DNA of 8,101 nucleotides, from contig JAFGQA010000412.1 of the NCBI GenBank assembly GCA_016935885.1, positions 1-8,101 on the forward strand, written 5' to 3'. Position numbers and translations under genes: made by a program. Each line of letters begins with the position of its first letter. Within the stretch, counting starts at the first letter, position 1. The notes beneath the pieces were generated by a model. That model was given only the letters and a program-made list of their open reading frames with translations. It ran no database searches and was not told where the DNA came from. Shown piece after piece: positions 1 through 6,444 of the stretch. This DNA is from Phycisphaerae bacterium (GTDB lineage: Bacteria; Planctomycetota; Phycisphaerae; UBA1845; UTPLA1).

Positions 1-503
1 ATCGGCCCGGCCCACCGGGTTGACTCCACGATGCTGAAGCCCGGTGCGCGATAGCCGATCGGCCGTTCGCCGACAATGTCCGTCAGGATCTCGATGCTCC
101 GCCGGACGTCCCGCTGAAACGATCTCGGGCTCATTCGGGTGAGGAGCCGGTGCCCGTAGCCGTGCGAGGCGATCTCGTGCCCAGCCGCGTGAACCTCCCT
201 GACCAGCGATGGAAACCGTTCGGCCACCCTGCCCAATACGAAGAACGTCGCCTTGACGTAATGCCAGCGCAGGATTTGGAGGCAGCGTTTGGTGTTCTCG
301 ACGACCCGACCGGTGATTTCGTGCTCGGGCCCAAGCACGGCGACCGGCCAATCCTCGAGATCAATCGTCAGCACGTTTACGGTCGGCGGCTTGGCCCGCG
401 GCGCAAGCCAGTACTCCATCCCCGGCAGCGGTGGTGCCTCGACATGGCGCACCGGCGGCGCGCGAGGGACAGTGTCATGAAACAACAACTTCGTCAAAAG
501 CAT
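1..503 (-). CDS. Polysaccharide deacetylase, NodB fold, DUF3473/exosortase-associated type (5' part, runs off window)
   Basis: This is the N-terminal 167 codons of a metal-dependent carbohydrate deacetylase; the 3' end lies beyond position 1. Reading down from ATG 501-503 gives the NodB motifs in order. LTIDLEDW (about residues 45-52) supplies the catalytic/metal Asp pair. KATFFVLGRVAERFP (84-98) is a core strand and helix. ASHGYGHRLL (112-121) carries the H-x3-H metal ligands H114 and H118. GYRAPGFSI (150-158) is the motif-3 arginine. The phrase order DxEDW, ATFFVLG, SHGYxHRLLT, GYRAPxFS matches the deacetylase subfamily found with exosortase/PEP-CTERM exopolysaccharide loci. The start is supported by an in-frame TAG at 510-512 just upstream and a GAGAG purine run about 3 bp before the ATG. 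The first 40 or so residues are longer than usual before the DxEDW motif, so Met29 (417-419) is an alternative start. No signal peptide is seen, so it is probably cytoplasmic or membrane-associated. It is transcribed away from the export cluster. Confidence 0.9.
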   Translation of the reverse strand, partial: MLLTKLLFHDTVPRAPPVRHVEAPPLPGMEYWLAPRAKPPTVNVLTIDLEDWPVAVLGPEHEITGRVVENTKRCLQILRWHYVKATFFVLGRVAERFPSLVREVHAAGHEIASHGYGHRLLTRMSPRSFQRDVRRSIEILTDIVGERPIGYRAPGFSIVESTRWAGP

Positions 504-590
504 GGCTCTCTACCGTAGTACATCGGCGAAAGGCTGCCGATCGATAAGGCCGGCCACGCTGGCCGACAACGGGTCCGTGACAGTCCGTCC

Positions 591-611
591 GTGGCACCAC
601 GCGCGTGCCAC
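591..611. repeat. Inverted repeat GTGGCAC / GTGCCAC
   Basis: GTGGCAC (591-597) and GTGCCAC (605-611) are perfect 7-bp inverted arms with a 7-nt loop. The right arm is the first seven bases of the first 28-bp tandem unit, so this pair closes the upstream edge of the tandem array. Confidence 0.6.
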
Positions 612-716
612 TGGCAGCTTGCCTCCAGACGGGTGCCACTGGCAGCTCGCCTTTAGACCGGTGCCACTGGCAGCTCGCCTCCAGACGGGTGCCACTGGCA
701 GCTTGCCTGCCAGTGT
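605..716. repeat. Tandem repeat, 4 copies of a 28-bp unit
   Basis: Four adjacent units begin at 605, 633, 661 and 689, each opening with GTGCCACTGGCAGCT. The first 20 bases are shared apart from T or C at unit position 16. Units 1 and 3 differ only at that base. Unit 2 has changes near its end (TTTAGACCG instead of CCAGACGG), and unit 4 ends in GCCAGTGT. There are no spacers between units, so it is a tandem repeat and not a CRISPR. The period is not a multiple of three, which argues against coding. Confidence 0.92.
693..715. repeat. Hairpin in the last tandem unit
   Basis: CACTGGCAG (693-701) and CTGCCAGTG (707-715) form a perfect 9-bp stem with loop CTTGC. Only the fourth tandem unit has the complete right arm; in units 1-3 it is replaced by CCAGACGG or TTAGACCG. 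No T-run follows, so it is not a classical terminator. Confidence 0.75.
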
Positions 717-746
717 GTACGCCCCGTGCGCCCGCCAGAAAGACCG

Positions 747-769
747 CACGGGCGGACAAGGCGCCCGTG
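747..769. repeat. Hairpin CACGGGCG / CGCCCGTG
   Basis: CACGGGCG (747-754) and CGCCCGTG (762-769) form a perfect 8-bp stem with a 7-nt loop, followed at once by GCAC, so the sequence ends in GTGGCAC like the element at 591-597. It belongs to the same style of short GC-rich palindromic element as its neighbours. Confidence 0.65.
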
Positions 770-975
770 GCACCCAGAATCGAATCCCGCCCCGGAAGTG
801 TCACGGCCCCCCGTGGCCGATGCCCCCCGCCGACAACGGTGCACTTCAGGTCCGCCAGACTGACAGTCGATATCAACATGAGCAGCGCTGTGAGCCGCCG
901 ACCAGCGTGCAGTGGCAGTGCGCTGCGCGCGACCGGACACATTCGCTGGAAGGTCAACCGAAAGTACCGGGATCG

Positions 976-2208
976 ATGGGTACTCCGGCAATCAGTGTTC
1001 AGCGGGCGTTCAAGAAGTTCCGCCGAGGCGAGCAGTTTGACTCCCTTCGCGATCTGCTGGCGGCCCGTATCCTGCGCCGGCGTCCCGCGGACATGCCGGG
1101 CAAGGCCGAATTCTGGGCCCTGCGTGACATCACGCTCGAGGTCTGGCCCGGCGAGGCGTTCGGCATCATCGGCCCCAATGGAGCCGGCAAGAGCACGATG
1201 CTGAAGATCCTCGCCGGCATCATGCGACCCAATCGGGGGAGCGTCGACATCCGGGGCCGCGTCTCGGCCTTAATCGAATTGGGCGCCGGTTTCCACGGCG
1301 ACCTGACCGGCCGGGAGAACATCTACCTGAACGGCAGTGTCCTCGGCATGCCGCGCTGCGACGTCCAGCGCAAGTTCGACGCGATCGTCGACTTCGCCGG
1401 CATACGGGAGTTCCTCGACACCCCGATCAAGCGTTACAGCAGCGGCATGCACGCCCGATTGGGTTTCGCAATTGCCGCCCACGTCGATCCGCAGGTGCTG
1501 CTTGTGGACGAGGTGCTGTCCGTCGGCGACCGCGTGTTTCGTGCCAGGTGCATGGACAAGATGCGCGGCTTCCTGAAGCAGGGGGCCGCCGTCGTCTTCG
1601 TGTCACACGACCTCGGCGCCGTCGGCAGGTTCTGCAACCGGGCGATGGTTCTGGAGCGCGGCAACGACGTGTTCAGTGGTCCTGCCGCGGAATCGGTGGG
1701 CCACTACTATGACGCCTGTGCGGAATCCCTGCTGGTGAAGGGACCTCAAGACGCGCCGCTCGTCCGCGCCTTCGACGTCCACGCCTGCGACCAGAATGGG
1801 CAAGATCTCACGACGATCACACCAGGCGATGCGGTCCGCTTCCGGTATCGAGTGGCCTTCGATGTCGACGTCGCCCGGCCGTCATACGGCTTCTCTGTGG
1901 TGCGCGCCGAGGATCACCTGACGCTTTTCGAGACGAGTAGCACGCGGCTCGGAGTCGAATCGCCACCGGTGCGGAAGGGCAACCACCAGTCGATCGCCTA
2001 CGATTTCCAGATGAATCTACCGCCGGGCGAATACGCCATCGGACTCCACGTGCGTGACCGCGACGCCCTGCGATACATGATCCAGGACGCATACGCCGCC
2101 CGGGTCATGGTCGCCGGCGTGCCGGTTAGCGGCGGGATGGTGCACCTCGATCCGCGGGTCGAGGTCGGAGGGTCATCGCGGAGAGCCATGGCGGTGGTAA
2201 CGGCATAG
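976..2208 (+). CDS. Polysaccharide-export ABC transporter ATP-binding protein (Wzt/TagH-like) with C-terminal glycan-binding-type domain
   Basis: This 410-residue ATPase would power export of a polysaccharide across the inner membrane with a Wzm-type permease. The ABC domain fills residues 1 to about 245. Walker A is GPNGAGKST (66-74), and the export-family stretch GRVSALIELGAGFHGDLTGREN (94-115) follows. The signature motif is YSSGM (154-158), Walker B is VLLVDEV with Glu179, and the switch histidine is H211. Residues about 260-400 look like the beta-sandwich Wzt C-terminal domain that recognises the capped end of the glycan in O9a-type systems; the length fits such two-domain proteins. I chose ATG 976 because family homology begins there (AISVQRAFKKF) and the open frame upstream is repeat DNA. 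The Shine-Dalgarno sequence is weak. A 36-bp gap leads to the next gene, so co-transcription is likely. No permease gene is adjacent, which is unusual for this family. Confidence 0.93.
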   Translation: MGTPAISVQRAFKKFRRGEQFDSLRDLLAARILRRRPADMPGKAEFWALRDITLEVWPGEAFGIIGPNGAGKSTMLKILAGIMRPNRGSVDIRGRVSALIELGAGFHGDLTGRENIYLNGSVLGMPRCDVQRKFDAIVDFAGIREFLDTPIKRYSSGMHARLGFAIAAHVDPQVLLVDEVLSVGDRVFRARCMDKMRGFLKQGAAVVFVSHDLGAVGRFCNRAMVLERGNDVFSGPAAESVGHYYDACAESLLVKGPQDAPLVRAFDVHACDQNGQDLTTITPGDAVRFRYRVAFDVDVARPSYGFSVVRAEDHLTLFETSSTRLGVESPPVRKGNHQSIAYDFQMNLPPGEYAIGLHVRDRDALRYMIQDAYAARVMVAGVPVSGGMVHLDPRVEVGGSSRRAMAVVTA

Positions 2209-2219
2209 ATCGAACCCGC

Positions 2220-2260
2220 GGAGGATGCGCATCGTGCCCCGAAGGTGCCCACCATCGTGA
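2220..2260 (+). promoter_or_regulatory. Shine-Dalgarno-like GGAGGA with possible 11-codon ORF before the GNAT gene
   Basis: The only strong ribosome-binding-like sequence in this junction, GGAGGA (2220-2225), is 19 nt before GTG 2245 and so badly placed for it. It is better placed for GTG 2234, which lies in a different frame ending at TGA 2258-2260; the same frame opens at ATG 2225 (MRIVPRRCPPS). That could be a tiny leader ORF overlapping the real start, or chance. A second purine stretch, GAAGGTG (2241-2247), is well spaced for GTG 2257. Confidence 0.25.
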
Positions 2261-3384
2261 CGCAGATGACACGGCAATACGGGCAACGCTCAGGGACAAG
2301 GCCGCCAGGGGTCGGCGTCCGCTTGTGGCAAACCGGCGACACCGATGCCATCAATCGCTTGTATAACGACCCACGCGTTCGCCCCGCTGCAGACACAACA
2401 GGTTACGTGCCGCGAACAGCCTCACAGTGGACGTGGGAGTTTGCCTCTCCGCCGCCTCAGGACGCTCCGGCGTACGCCGTCGCTACCAGTGCGGGTCACA
2501 TCATCGGCGTTCAGGCTTACATCCCGATCGAGCTGCTGATCGACGGAACCGTCGTTCGCTCGGGCAAGGACGAGGACACGCTGATCCATCCCGACTACCG
2601 CGGCATGGGACTCCTCAACGACATGTATCGGCTGCTGTTTCAGCGGGCGGAACATGACGGCGTGGCCGTCTTGTGGGGATTCACGAACACGGCCGTCCGC
2701 CCGCTGCTGCGCAACGGGTATCACTCGATCGGGAGCTTCGAGATCATGCGGGCCGATCTTTCGCAGCCCCCAGGAAATGCCGCCGACGGCAAACTGGCGG
2801 CACCCCGCAGGATGTTGCAACGCATCCGGAAGACGGCGAAGGGCGCAGAGCACGCAAACCGCCTCGTCGTCAATGAACTGCGCGAGCCGAACGAGCGATG
2901 CAGCCGCTTCTCCGTGGAATTCGGCCGGCAGATCGGCGGGATCATGCTTCACCTGTCGGCTCAGTTCCTACGCTGGCGGCTCCGCGACAATCCGTTTCGG
3001 CAGCACAGGCTGTACGCCGCCCATGAACAGGATCGCATCGTCGGGCTGGCGGCGTTCAAACTGGATGACGAGCGGGCGGTCGGGTACGTCTCCGAACTGG
3101 CCGCCCTCTCGACAGAAAGAAACAGCGCGGCCGAGATTCTCGATGCCTTGTTGCGCCCGGGGCTGGAGTTGTTCCGATCGCGGCGCTACCGCTCCGCGGA
3201 GGCGCGCACATCGGGACAGCATCCGTTCAACGAAACCGTTCGGTCAGTGCTTGCCCGCCATGGCTTCATCCCGGAGCCCAGCGGTCAGGCGATGGAGTTC
3301 CTCGTGAGGCCGATGGCCACGGGTGACGAGCGATACCTGAACATAAGCGAGTGGCGGATCAATGAAATCATGCGGGAGTACTAA
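2245..3384 (+). CDS. GNAT-fold acyltransferase, two-domain type
   Basis: This is a 379-residue protein (from GTG 2245) of the GCN5-related N-acetyltransferase superfamily, which moves an acyl group from acyl-CoA to an amine. The N-terminal domain (about 24-170) begins with VRLWQTGDTDAINRLYND. It continues with TASQWTWEF, then AYAVATSAGHIIGVQAYIP (strands 3-4), and carries the acyl-CoA pyrophosphate-binding motif A at IHPDYRGMGL (114-123, with R119). WGFTNTAVRPLLRNGYHSIG (144-163) is typical of GNATs in polysaccharide and antibiotic loci. The C-terminal half (about 235-355) looks like a second, more diverged GNAT-like domain (QFLRWRL, YAAHEQDRIVGLAAF, ARHGFIP). No signal peptide is seen, so it is presumably cytoplasmic. 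The start is uncertain: GTG 2257 and ATG 2266 are alternatives, and conserved sequence begins after all three. The 3' end overlaps the ligase gene by 23 bp. The substrate is unknown; an amino sugar of the exported glycan is the natural guess. Confidence 0.85.
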   Translation: MPTIVTQMTRQYGQRSGTRPPGVGVRLWQTGDTDAINRLYNDPRVRPAADTTGYVPRTASQWTWEFASPPPQDAPAYAVATSAGHIIGVQAYIPIELLIDGTVVRSGKDEDTLIHPDYRGMGLLNDMYRLLFQRAEHDGVAVLWGFTNTAVRPLLRNGYHSIGSFEIMRADLSQPPGNAADGKLAAPRRMLQRIRKTAKGAEHANRLVVNELREPNERCSRFSVEFGRQIGGIMLHLSAQFLRWRLRDNPFRQHRLYAAHEQDRIVGLAAFKLDDERAVGYVSELAALSTERNSAAEILDALLRPGLELFRSRRYRSAEARTSGQHPFNETVRSVLARHGFIPEPSGQAMEFLVRPMATGDERYLNISEWRINEIMREY

Positions 3385-4783
3385 CACGACTGCGCAAACT
3401 GACGGCCCCCCGCGTCCAAAAGTCCCCGGCCTCGGTCGCGTGGAACGCTCGTATGGGACGCATGGCAAACCACCGAGCAAGCTGAGGGGCTCCTCGGGTG
3501 CCAGCGCGGCGGATGACCAGGACGAAATGGCGGTTGACGCCTTGCTGCGCAGGCAGCTCGAGTACGTCCGCCAGCACAGCCCGTTCTATCAGGGGATTCT
3601 CCGTCGCCGGAATGGCCGGACGACCTTGGGGCTTTCAGACCTCGGCCAGTTGCCGTATACGACACGCGAGCAGCTTCAGGAGGACCAAGCCCGACATCCT
3701 CCATTTGGCAGTTACCTCGCCGTCGACAAAACGCGCGTCACGCGAGTTCATCGGACATCCGGAAGCACCGGGCGACCCCTGATCATCACACTGTCGGCCA
3801 GCGAGATCGAAGACACCGTCAACTGCGGAGCGCGTTGCTTCAGCGCCGCCGGCGTGGGCCCCGATGATCTGATCGTACATTGCCTCAGTTACTGCATGTG
3901 GTCCGGCGGCGTGACGGATCACCAGGCACTGGAGCGAGCGGGGGCGGCGGTTATCCCATACGGCGTCGGAAACACATCCCAACTGCTCCGGACGATCCTC
4001 GACGTGAAGCCGACGGGCATTCACTGCACGCCATCCTATCTCGCCAAGCTCGAACAACATCTGAACGAGGAATTCGATCTCGCGCCGTCGGCCTTGGGGC
4101 TGAAGTTGGGCCTGTTCGGCGGTGAACCCGGCCTACAAGACCGGCATTTCCGCGCGAGGATCGAACACGACTGGGGCTTTCGGGCGATGGACGCCAACTA
4201 CGGCATGGCCGAGGTCCTGAGCATGTTTGGTGCGGAGTGCCAGGTGCGCGAAGGTCTGCACTTCATGGGCCAGGGCGTGGTCTACCCGGAGCTGAAGCAT
4301 CCTACCGGCGACGAACTCCTCCCGTGGGAGCCGGGCGTCCGCGGCGAACTGGTCCTGACGCATCTGCGGCGCGAGTGCCAGCCCCTCGTGCGGTACCGCA
4401 CGTCCGACCTGATCGAGGTCGTCGCCTGCGGCCCGTGCGAATGCGGCCGTCCGACGCCGCGCTGGCGCGTTGTCGGTCGCCTCGACAACATGGTGGTCAT
4501 CCGCGGGGTCAATGTCTACCTCAGCTCGATCGGCGAGGTCATCCACGGCGAGCTCGACCGACTGACTGGCGAGTATCGCGTCCTGGTCAACCGCACTCAG
4601 CCGATTACCGATTTCGTCATCAAGGTCGAGGTCAAGCCGGGACGGCAGCAGCACAATCTGGCCCATGAGCTCGAGGACCGGCTCATGCGCGAGTTAGGCG
4701 TCCGTGTGTGCGTGACGCTCGTGCCACAAGGGCACTTGCCGCGAACGGGGGAGAAGACGCGGCGATTGGAACGCGTCTTGTAG
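3362..4783 (+). CDS. PaaK/CapK-family adenylate-forming ligase (phenylacetate-CoA ligase-like)
   Basis: This 473-residue member of the ANL superfamily activates a carboxylic acid as an acyl-adenylate and usually passes it to CoA. Family landmarks appear in order: LLRRQLEYVRQHSPFYQGIL (61-80), the ATP-binding loop RTSGSTGRP (131-139), and GAAVIPYGVGNTSQ with CTPSYLAKLE (about 194-231). FGGEPG (252-257), NYGMAEV (279-285) and RYRTSDL (344-350) follow. CGPCECGRP (356-364) is the Cys-rich turn common in PaaK-type proteins. VVGRLDNMVVIRGVNVY (370-386) is the hinge, and PRTGEKTRRLERV ends the protein, with K465 the likely catalytic lysine. All core motifs look intact. The first 55 residues are Gly/Pro/Ser-rich and poorly conserved; GTG 3440 and ATG 3527 (AGGA just upstream) are alternative starts, and the latter would remove the overlap with the GNAT gene. 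The acid substrate cannot be read from sequence. Homologues occur in catabolic and in capsule/polysaccharide clusters; the setting here favours the latter. Confidence 0.88.
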   Translation: MKSCGSTNTTAQTDGPPRPKVPGLGRVERSYGTHGKPPSKLRGSSGASAADDQDEMAVDALLRRQLEYVRQHSPFYQGILRRRNGRTTLGLSDLGQLPYTTREQLQEDQARHPPFGSYLAVDKTRVTRVHRTSGSTGRPLIITLSASEIEDTVNCGARCFSAAGVGPDDLIVHCLSYCMWSGGVTDHQALERAGAAVIPYGVGNTSQLLRTILDVKPTGIHCTPSYLAKLEQHLNEEFDLAPSALGLKLGLFGGEPGLQDRHFRARIEHDWGFRAMDANYGMAEVLSMFGAECQVREGLHFMGQGVVYPELKHPTGDELLPWEPGVRGELVLTHLRRECQPLVRYRTSDLIEVVACGPCECGRPTPRWRVVGRLDNMVVIRGVNVYLSSIGEVIHGELDRLTGEYRVLVNRTQPITDFVIKVEVKPGRQQHNLAHELEDRLMRELGVRVCVTLVPQGHLPRTGEKTRRLERVL

Positions 4784-4807
4784 GACGACAAGGCTGCTTC
4801 TGCCGCT

Positions 4808-4821
4808 CGGCATCGATGCCG
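4808..4821. repeat. 14-bp perfect palindrome
   Basis: CGGCATCGATGCCG reads identically on both strands and sits 24 bp after the ligase stop codon. No T-tract follows, so it is not a convincing intrinsic terminator. It could be an operator-like site or chance. Confidence 0.45.
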
Positions 4822-4903
4822 GCCTCGGAATGGCAACTCACATAGCAGCCCGTGGTGAAAGGGAAAACAGCGGATCGGAAACGCCGTTCCTGACCGTAAA
4901 AAC

Positions 4904-4923
4904 CACCGGCTTTGGCGCCGGTG
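4904..4923. repeat. Hairpin CACCGGC / GCCGGTG
   Basis: CACCGGC (4904-4910) and GCCGGTG (4917-4923) form a perfect 7-bp stem with loop TTTGGC and are followed by CCAC, giving GGTGCCAC at the 3' side. That ending resembles the GTGCCAC core of the tandem array at 605-716. Confidence 0.6.
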
Positions 4924-4947
4924 CCACAGTTTCGCCACAGGCTGATA

Positions 4948-4971
4948 GCCCACGGATCGTCATCCGTGGGC
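4948..4971. repeat. Strong hairpin GCCCACGGAT / ATCCGTGGGC
   Basis: A perfect 10-bp stem (4948-4957 with 4962-4971) encloses a CGTC tetraloop. No T-run follows. From memory, elements of the form GCCCACGGAT-loop-ATCCGTGGGC recur in planctomycete intergenic DNA; I could not check this here. It may be a dispersed palindromic repeat or act on mRNA stability. Confidence 0.75.
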
Positions 4972-5197
4972 ATATGGCAAGGATCCGCGAACTTCGTAGC
5001 GTCGTCATGCTGATAGGACAGGTTCCAAACAGCATGTTGGGACGGCGGATGGCCGAATTCTCGCTGATCGCGAAGCGAAGCACCGCCCACGGGCCGCTCG
5101 AGCGGATTCGCCTCAGTCGCAGGCTGACCATGACCGATATTCCCAACGTCGGCCGGCTGTCGAGGTGTTGGATGGCCAATCCGACGGCTGCCCCGGC

Positions 5198-5204
5198 GGA
5201 GGTG
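5198..5204 (+). promoter_or_regulatory. Strong Shine-Dalgarno for the radical SAM gene
   Basis: GGAGGTG lies 4 nt before ATG 5209. It is the best ribosome-binding site in the window and fixes the start of the radical SAM gene. Confidence 0.8.
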
Positions 5205-5208
5205 TTGC

Positions 5209-6444
5209 ATGAGCAAGCTGGTGTTTCGGGAACTGACGACCGCCTTCCTGCGCGAGAAGCTTGCTGAGCTTGAATCGCGATTCGGCCGCGACTCCGAGCA
5301 GTATCTCGCCCTCGCCAGGCAGTACGTCCGGACGCCGGAAGAGGATGTGCCCACCGAGGAGGCGAACCTGCGGCATTATGAGGCCGACATTGCCACGACC
5401 GAGTCAGGTCCTCACACGCACCCACACCTGCCAGGCGTTGAGCGGCTTTACAGGCGGACATTGGTCATTGAGCCGACGCTGGCGTGTGCCGCCCACTGTC
5501 GGTTCTGCATCCGGGCGAACTACCCGCGGCACAATCTGTCCGAGCCTGAACTCCGCGAGATCGCCAGGTACTGCGGTAGCGAGGGCGTCCGGGATGAAGT
5601 GACGGAGGTCCTCGTCACGGGCGGGGATCCGCTGCTCGTGCCACACCGGGTCGAGTACTTGATGCGGGCCCTGATCGAGTTCGCGCCCAACATTCGCATC
5701 GCTCGCATCGCCACGCGGATTCCGGTGCAGGATCCGGCCTTCATCACCGAGGACGTGCTGCGGCTGTTTGAAGACAAGCCTTCCTTGCGGCTGGAACTGG
5801 CAACGCAGATCAACCATCGCGTGGAGCTTTTTCCGGAGGTGGTCGATGTGTTTCGGCAGATCACGGACCGGAACGTCACGGTCTATGCCCAAAACGTCTT
5901 GCTGCGCGGCGTGAACGATGACCTCGATGCGCTGGTCGGTTTGTACGACGCCATGCGCCAGATCGGGATCGAGGCACATTACTTGTTCCACTGCGTGCCG
6001 CTGATGGGCATGGGTCACCTGCGAACGAGCCTGCAACGGAGTATCGACCTGGCCAAGGCCCTAACGTGCAGCGGGAACATCTCCGGCAGGGCCAAGCCGA
6101 TGCTTGCGGCCATGACCGACATCGGCAAGATCGTGCTGTACGACGGCGTGGTTCTGGAGCGCGACGGCAGGTACATCTTGCTTCAGAGCGACTATAGCCT
6201 GGAGGATCGCCGAAGATGGAATCCCGGCTGGCAGATTCCGGAGACAGCGGAAGTGGATCGGCGCGGGCGTCTTCGTGTCTGGTATCTCGACGGCGACGAG
6301 GTGGCGGCGACGATGCCGAACCGGAGGAACTGGCCCAAGTCGCGCAGCGATCAGGCCGAGACGCACAGGGCCCTTATTGGGTCCGCCAAGGCCGCCAAGG
6401 CCCGCGTCAGGCGCCTGCCACCGGTCGTTCAGCGGTGCGGGTGA
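5209..6444 (+). CDS. KamA (lysine 2,3-aminomutase)-family radical SAM/PLP protein
   Basis: This 411-residue protein resembles lysine 2,3-aminomutase (LAM), which moves an amino group from C2 to C3 of an amino acid using SAM, a 4Fe-4S cluster and PLP. The cluster motif is CAAHCRFC (Cys93, 97, 100). R102 aligns with the LAM arginine that binds the substrate carboxylate. TGGDPL (137-142) is the SAM-binding GGD region. The family blocks IRIARIATRIPV (162-173), ELATQINHRVELFPE (196-210) and NVLLRGVNDD (229-238) are all present. K307 in TDIGKIVL aligns with the PLP lysine of LAM. Two differences stand out: HCVPLMGMGHLRTS (261-274) has Val where LAM has the Asp that binds the lysine side-chain amine, and the loop before K307 is shorter. 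No C-terminal Cys cluster like the LAM zinc site is seen. The substrate is therefore probably not lysine. The tail after about 375 is basic and Ala-rich. The stop overlaps the next start as GTGA. Confidence 0.9.
   Translation: MSKLVFRELTTAFLREKLAELESRFGRDSEQYLALARQYVRTPEEDVPTEEANLRHYEADIATTESGPHTHPHLPGVERLYRRTLVIEPTLACAAHCRFCIRANYPRHNLSEPELREIARYCGSEGVRDEVTEVLVTGGDPLLVPHRVEYLMRALIEFAPNIRIARIATRIPVQDPAFITEDVLRLFEDKPSLRLELATQINHRVELFPEVVDVFRQITDRNVTVYAQNVLLRGVNDDLDALVGLYDAMRQIGIEAHYLFHCVPLMGMGHLRTSLQRSIDLAKALTCSGNISGRAKPMLAAMTDIGKIVLYDGVVLERDGRYILLQSDYSLEDRRRWNPGWQIPETAEVDRRGRLRVWYLDGDEVAATMPNRRNWPKSRSDQAETHRALIGSAKAAKARVRRLPPVVQRCG

Larger units (their letters stand above)
504..975. other. Divergent intergenic region with repeats
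   Basis: This 472-bp stretch separates two divergently transcribed genes, so promoters for both should lie here. An open frame runs through it on the plus strand, but its translation is made of shifted copies of a 28-bp repeat and resembles no protein, so I treat it as non-coding. It holds a small hairpin at 551-565 (CGGCCA, 3-nt loop, TGGCCG), a GTGGCAC/GTGCCAC inverted pair (591-611), the 28-bp tandem array (605-716), a 9-bp-stem hairpin (693-715), an 8-bp-stem hairpin (747-769) and a small CACGG/CCGTG hairpin (802-815). I could not identify convincing -35/-10 boxes. Confidence 0.75.
4784..5208. other. Intergenic region with hairpins between the two gene groups
   Basis: This 425-bp gap between same-strand genes is far longer than the other junctions, so a new transcription unit probably starts before the radical SAM gene. 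It contains a 14-bp palindrome (4808-4821), a 7-bp-stem hairpin (4904-4923), a 10-bp-stem hairpin (4948-4971) and a 12-bp palindrome CCGCTCGAGCGG (5094-5105). A 145-codon frame crosses it (4830-5267), but it runs through both hairpins, overlaps the next gene's start and resembles nothing, so I do not call it. I see no clear promoter boxes. Confidence 0.7.

Noticed and set aside
150..518. Plus-strand ORF of 122 codons at the left edge.
   Set aside because: It is the antisense shadow of the minus-strand deacetylase, whose motifs are clear.
605..716. CRISPR array.
   Set aside because: The 28-bp units are directly adjacent with no unique spacers, and no cas genes are in the window.
502..975. N-terminal extension of the ABC ATPase by 158 codons, from ATG 502.
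   Set aside because: It crosses the 28-bp repeats in changing frames, gives no family-like sequence, and ABC homology begins right after ATG 976.
4808..4821. Intrinsic terminator after the ligase gene.
   Set aside because: The palindrome has no loop to speak of and is not followed by a T-run; the other hairpins in the gap also lack T-tracts.
4830..5267. Plus-strand ORF of 145 codons.
   Set aside because: It passes through two hairpins, overlaps the radical SAM start that has a strong ribosome-binding site, and its product resembles no family I know.
6216..6440. Upstream extension of the second deacetylase by 75 codons.
   Set aside because: It lies entirely inside the radical SAM gene in another frame; the GTGA overlap at 6441 is the natural start.
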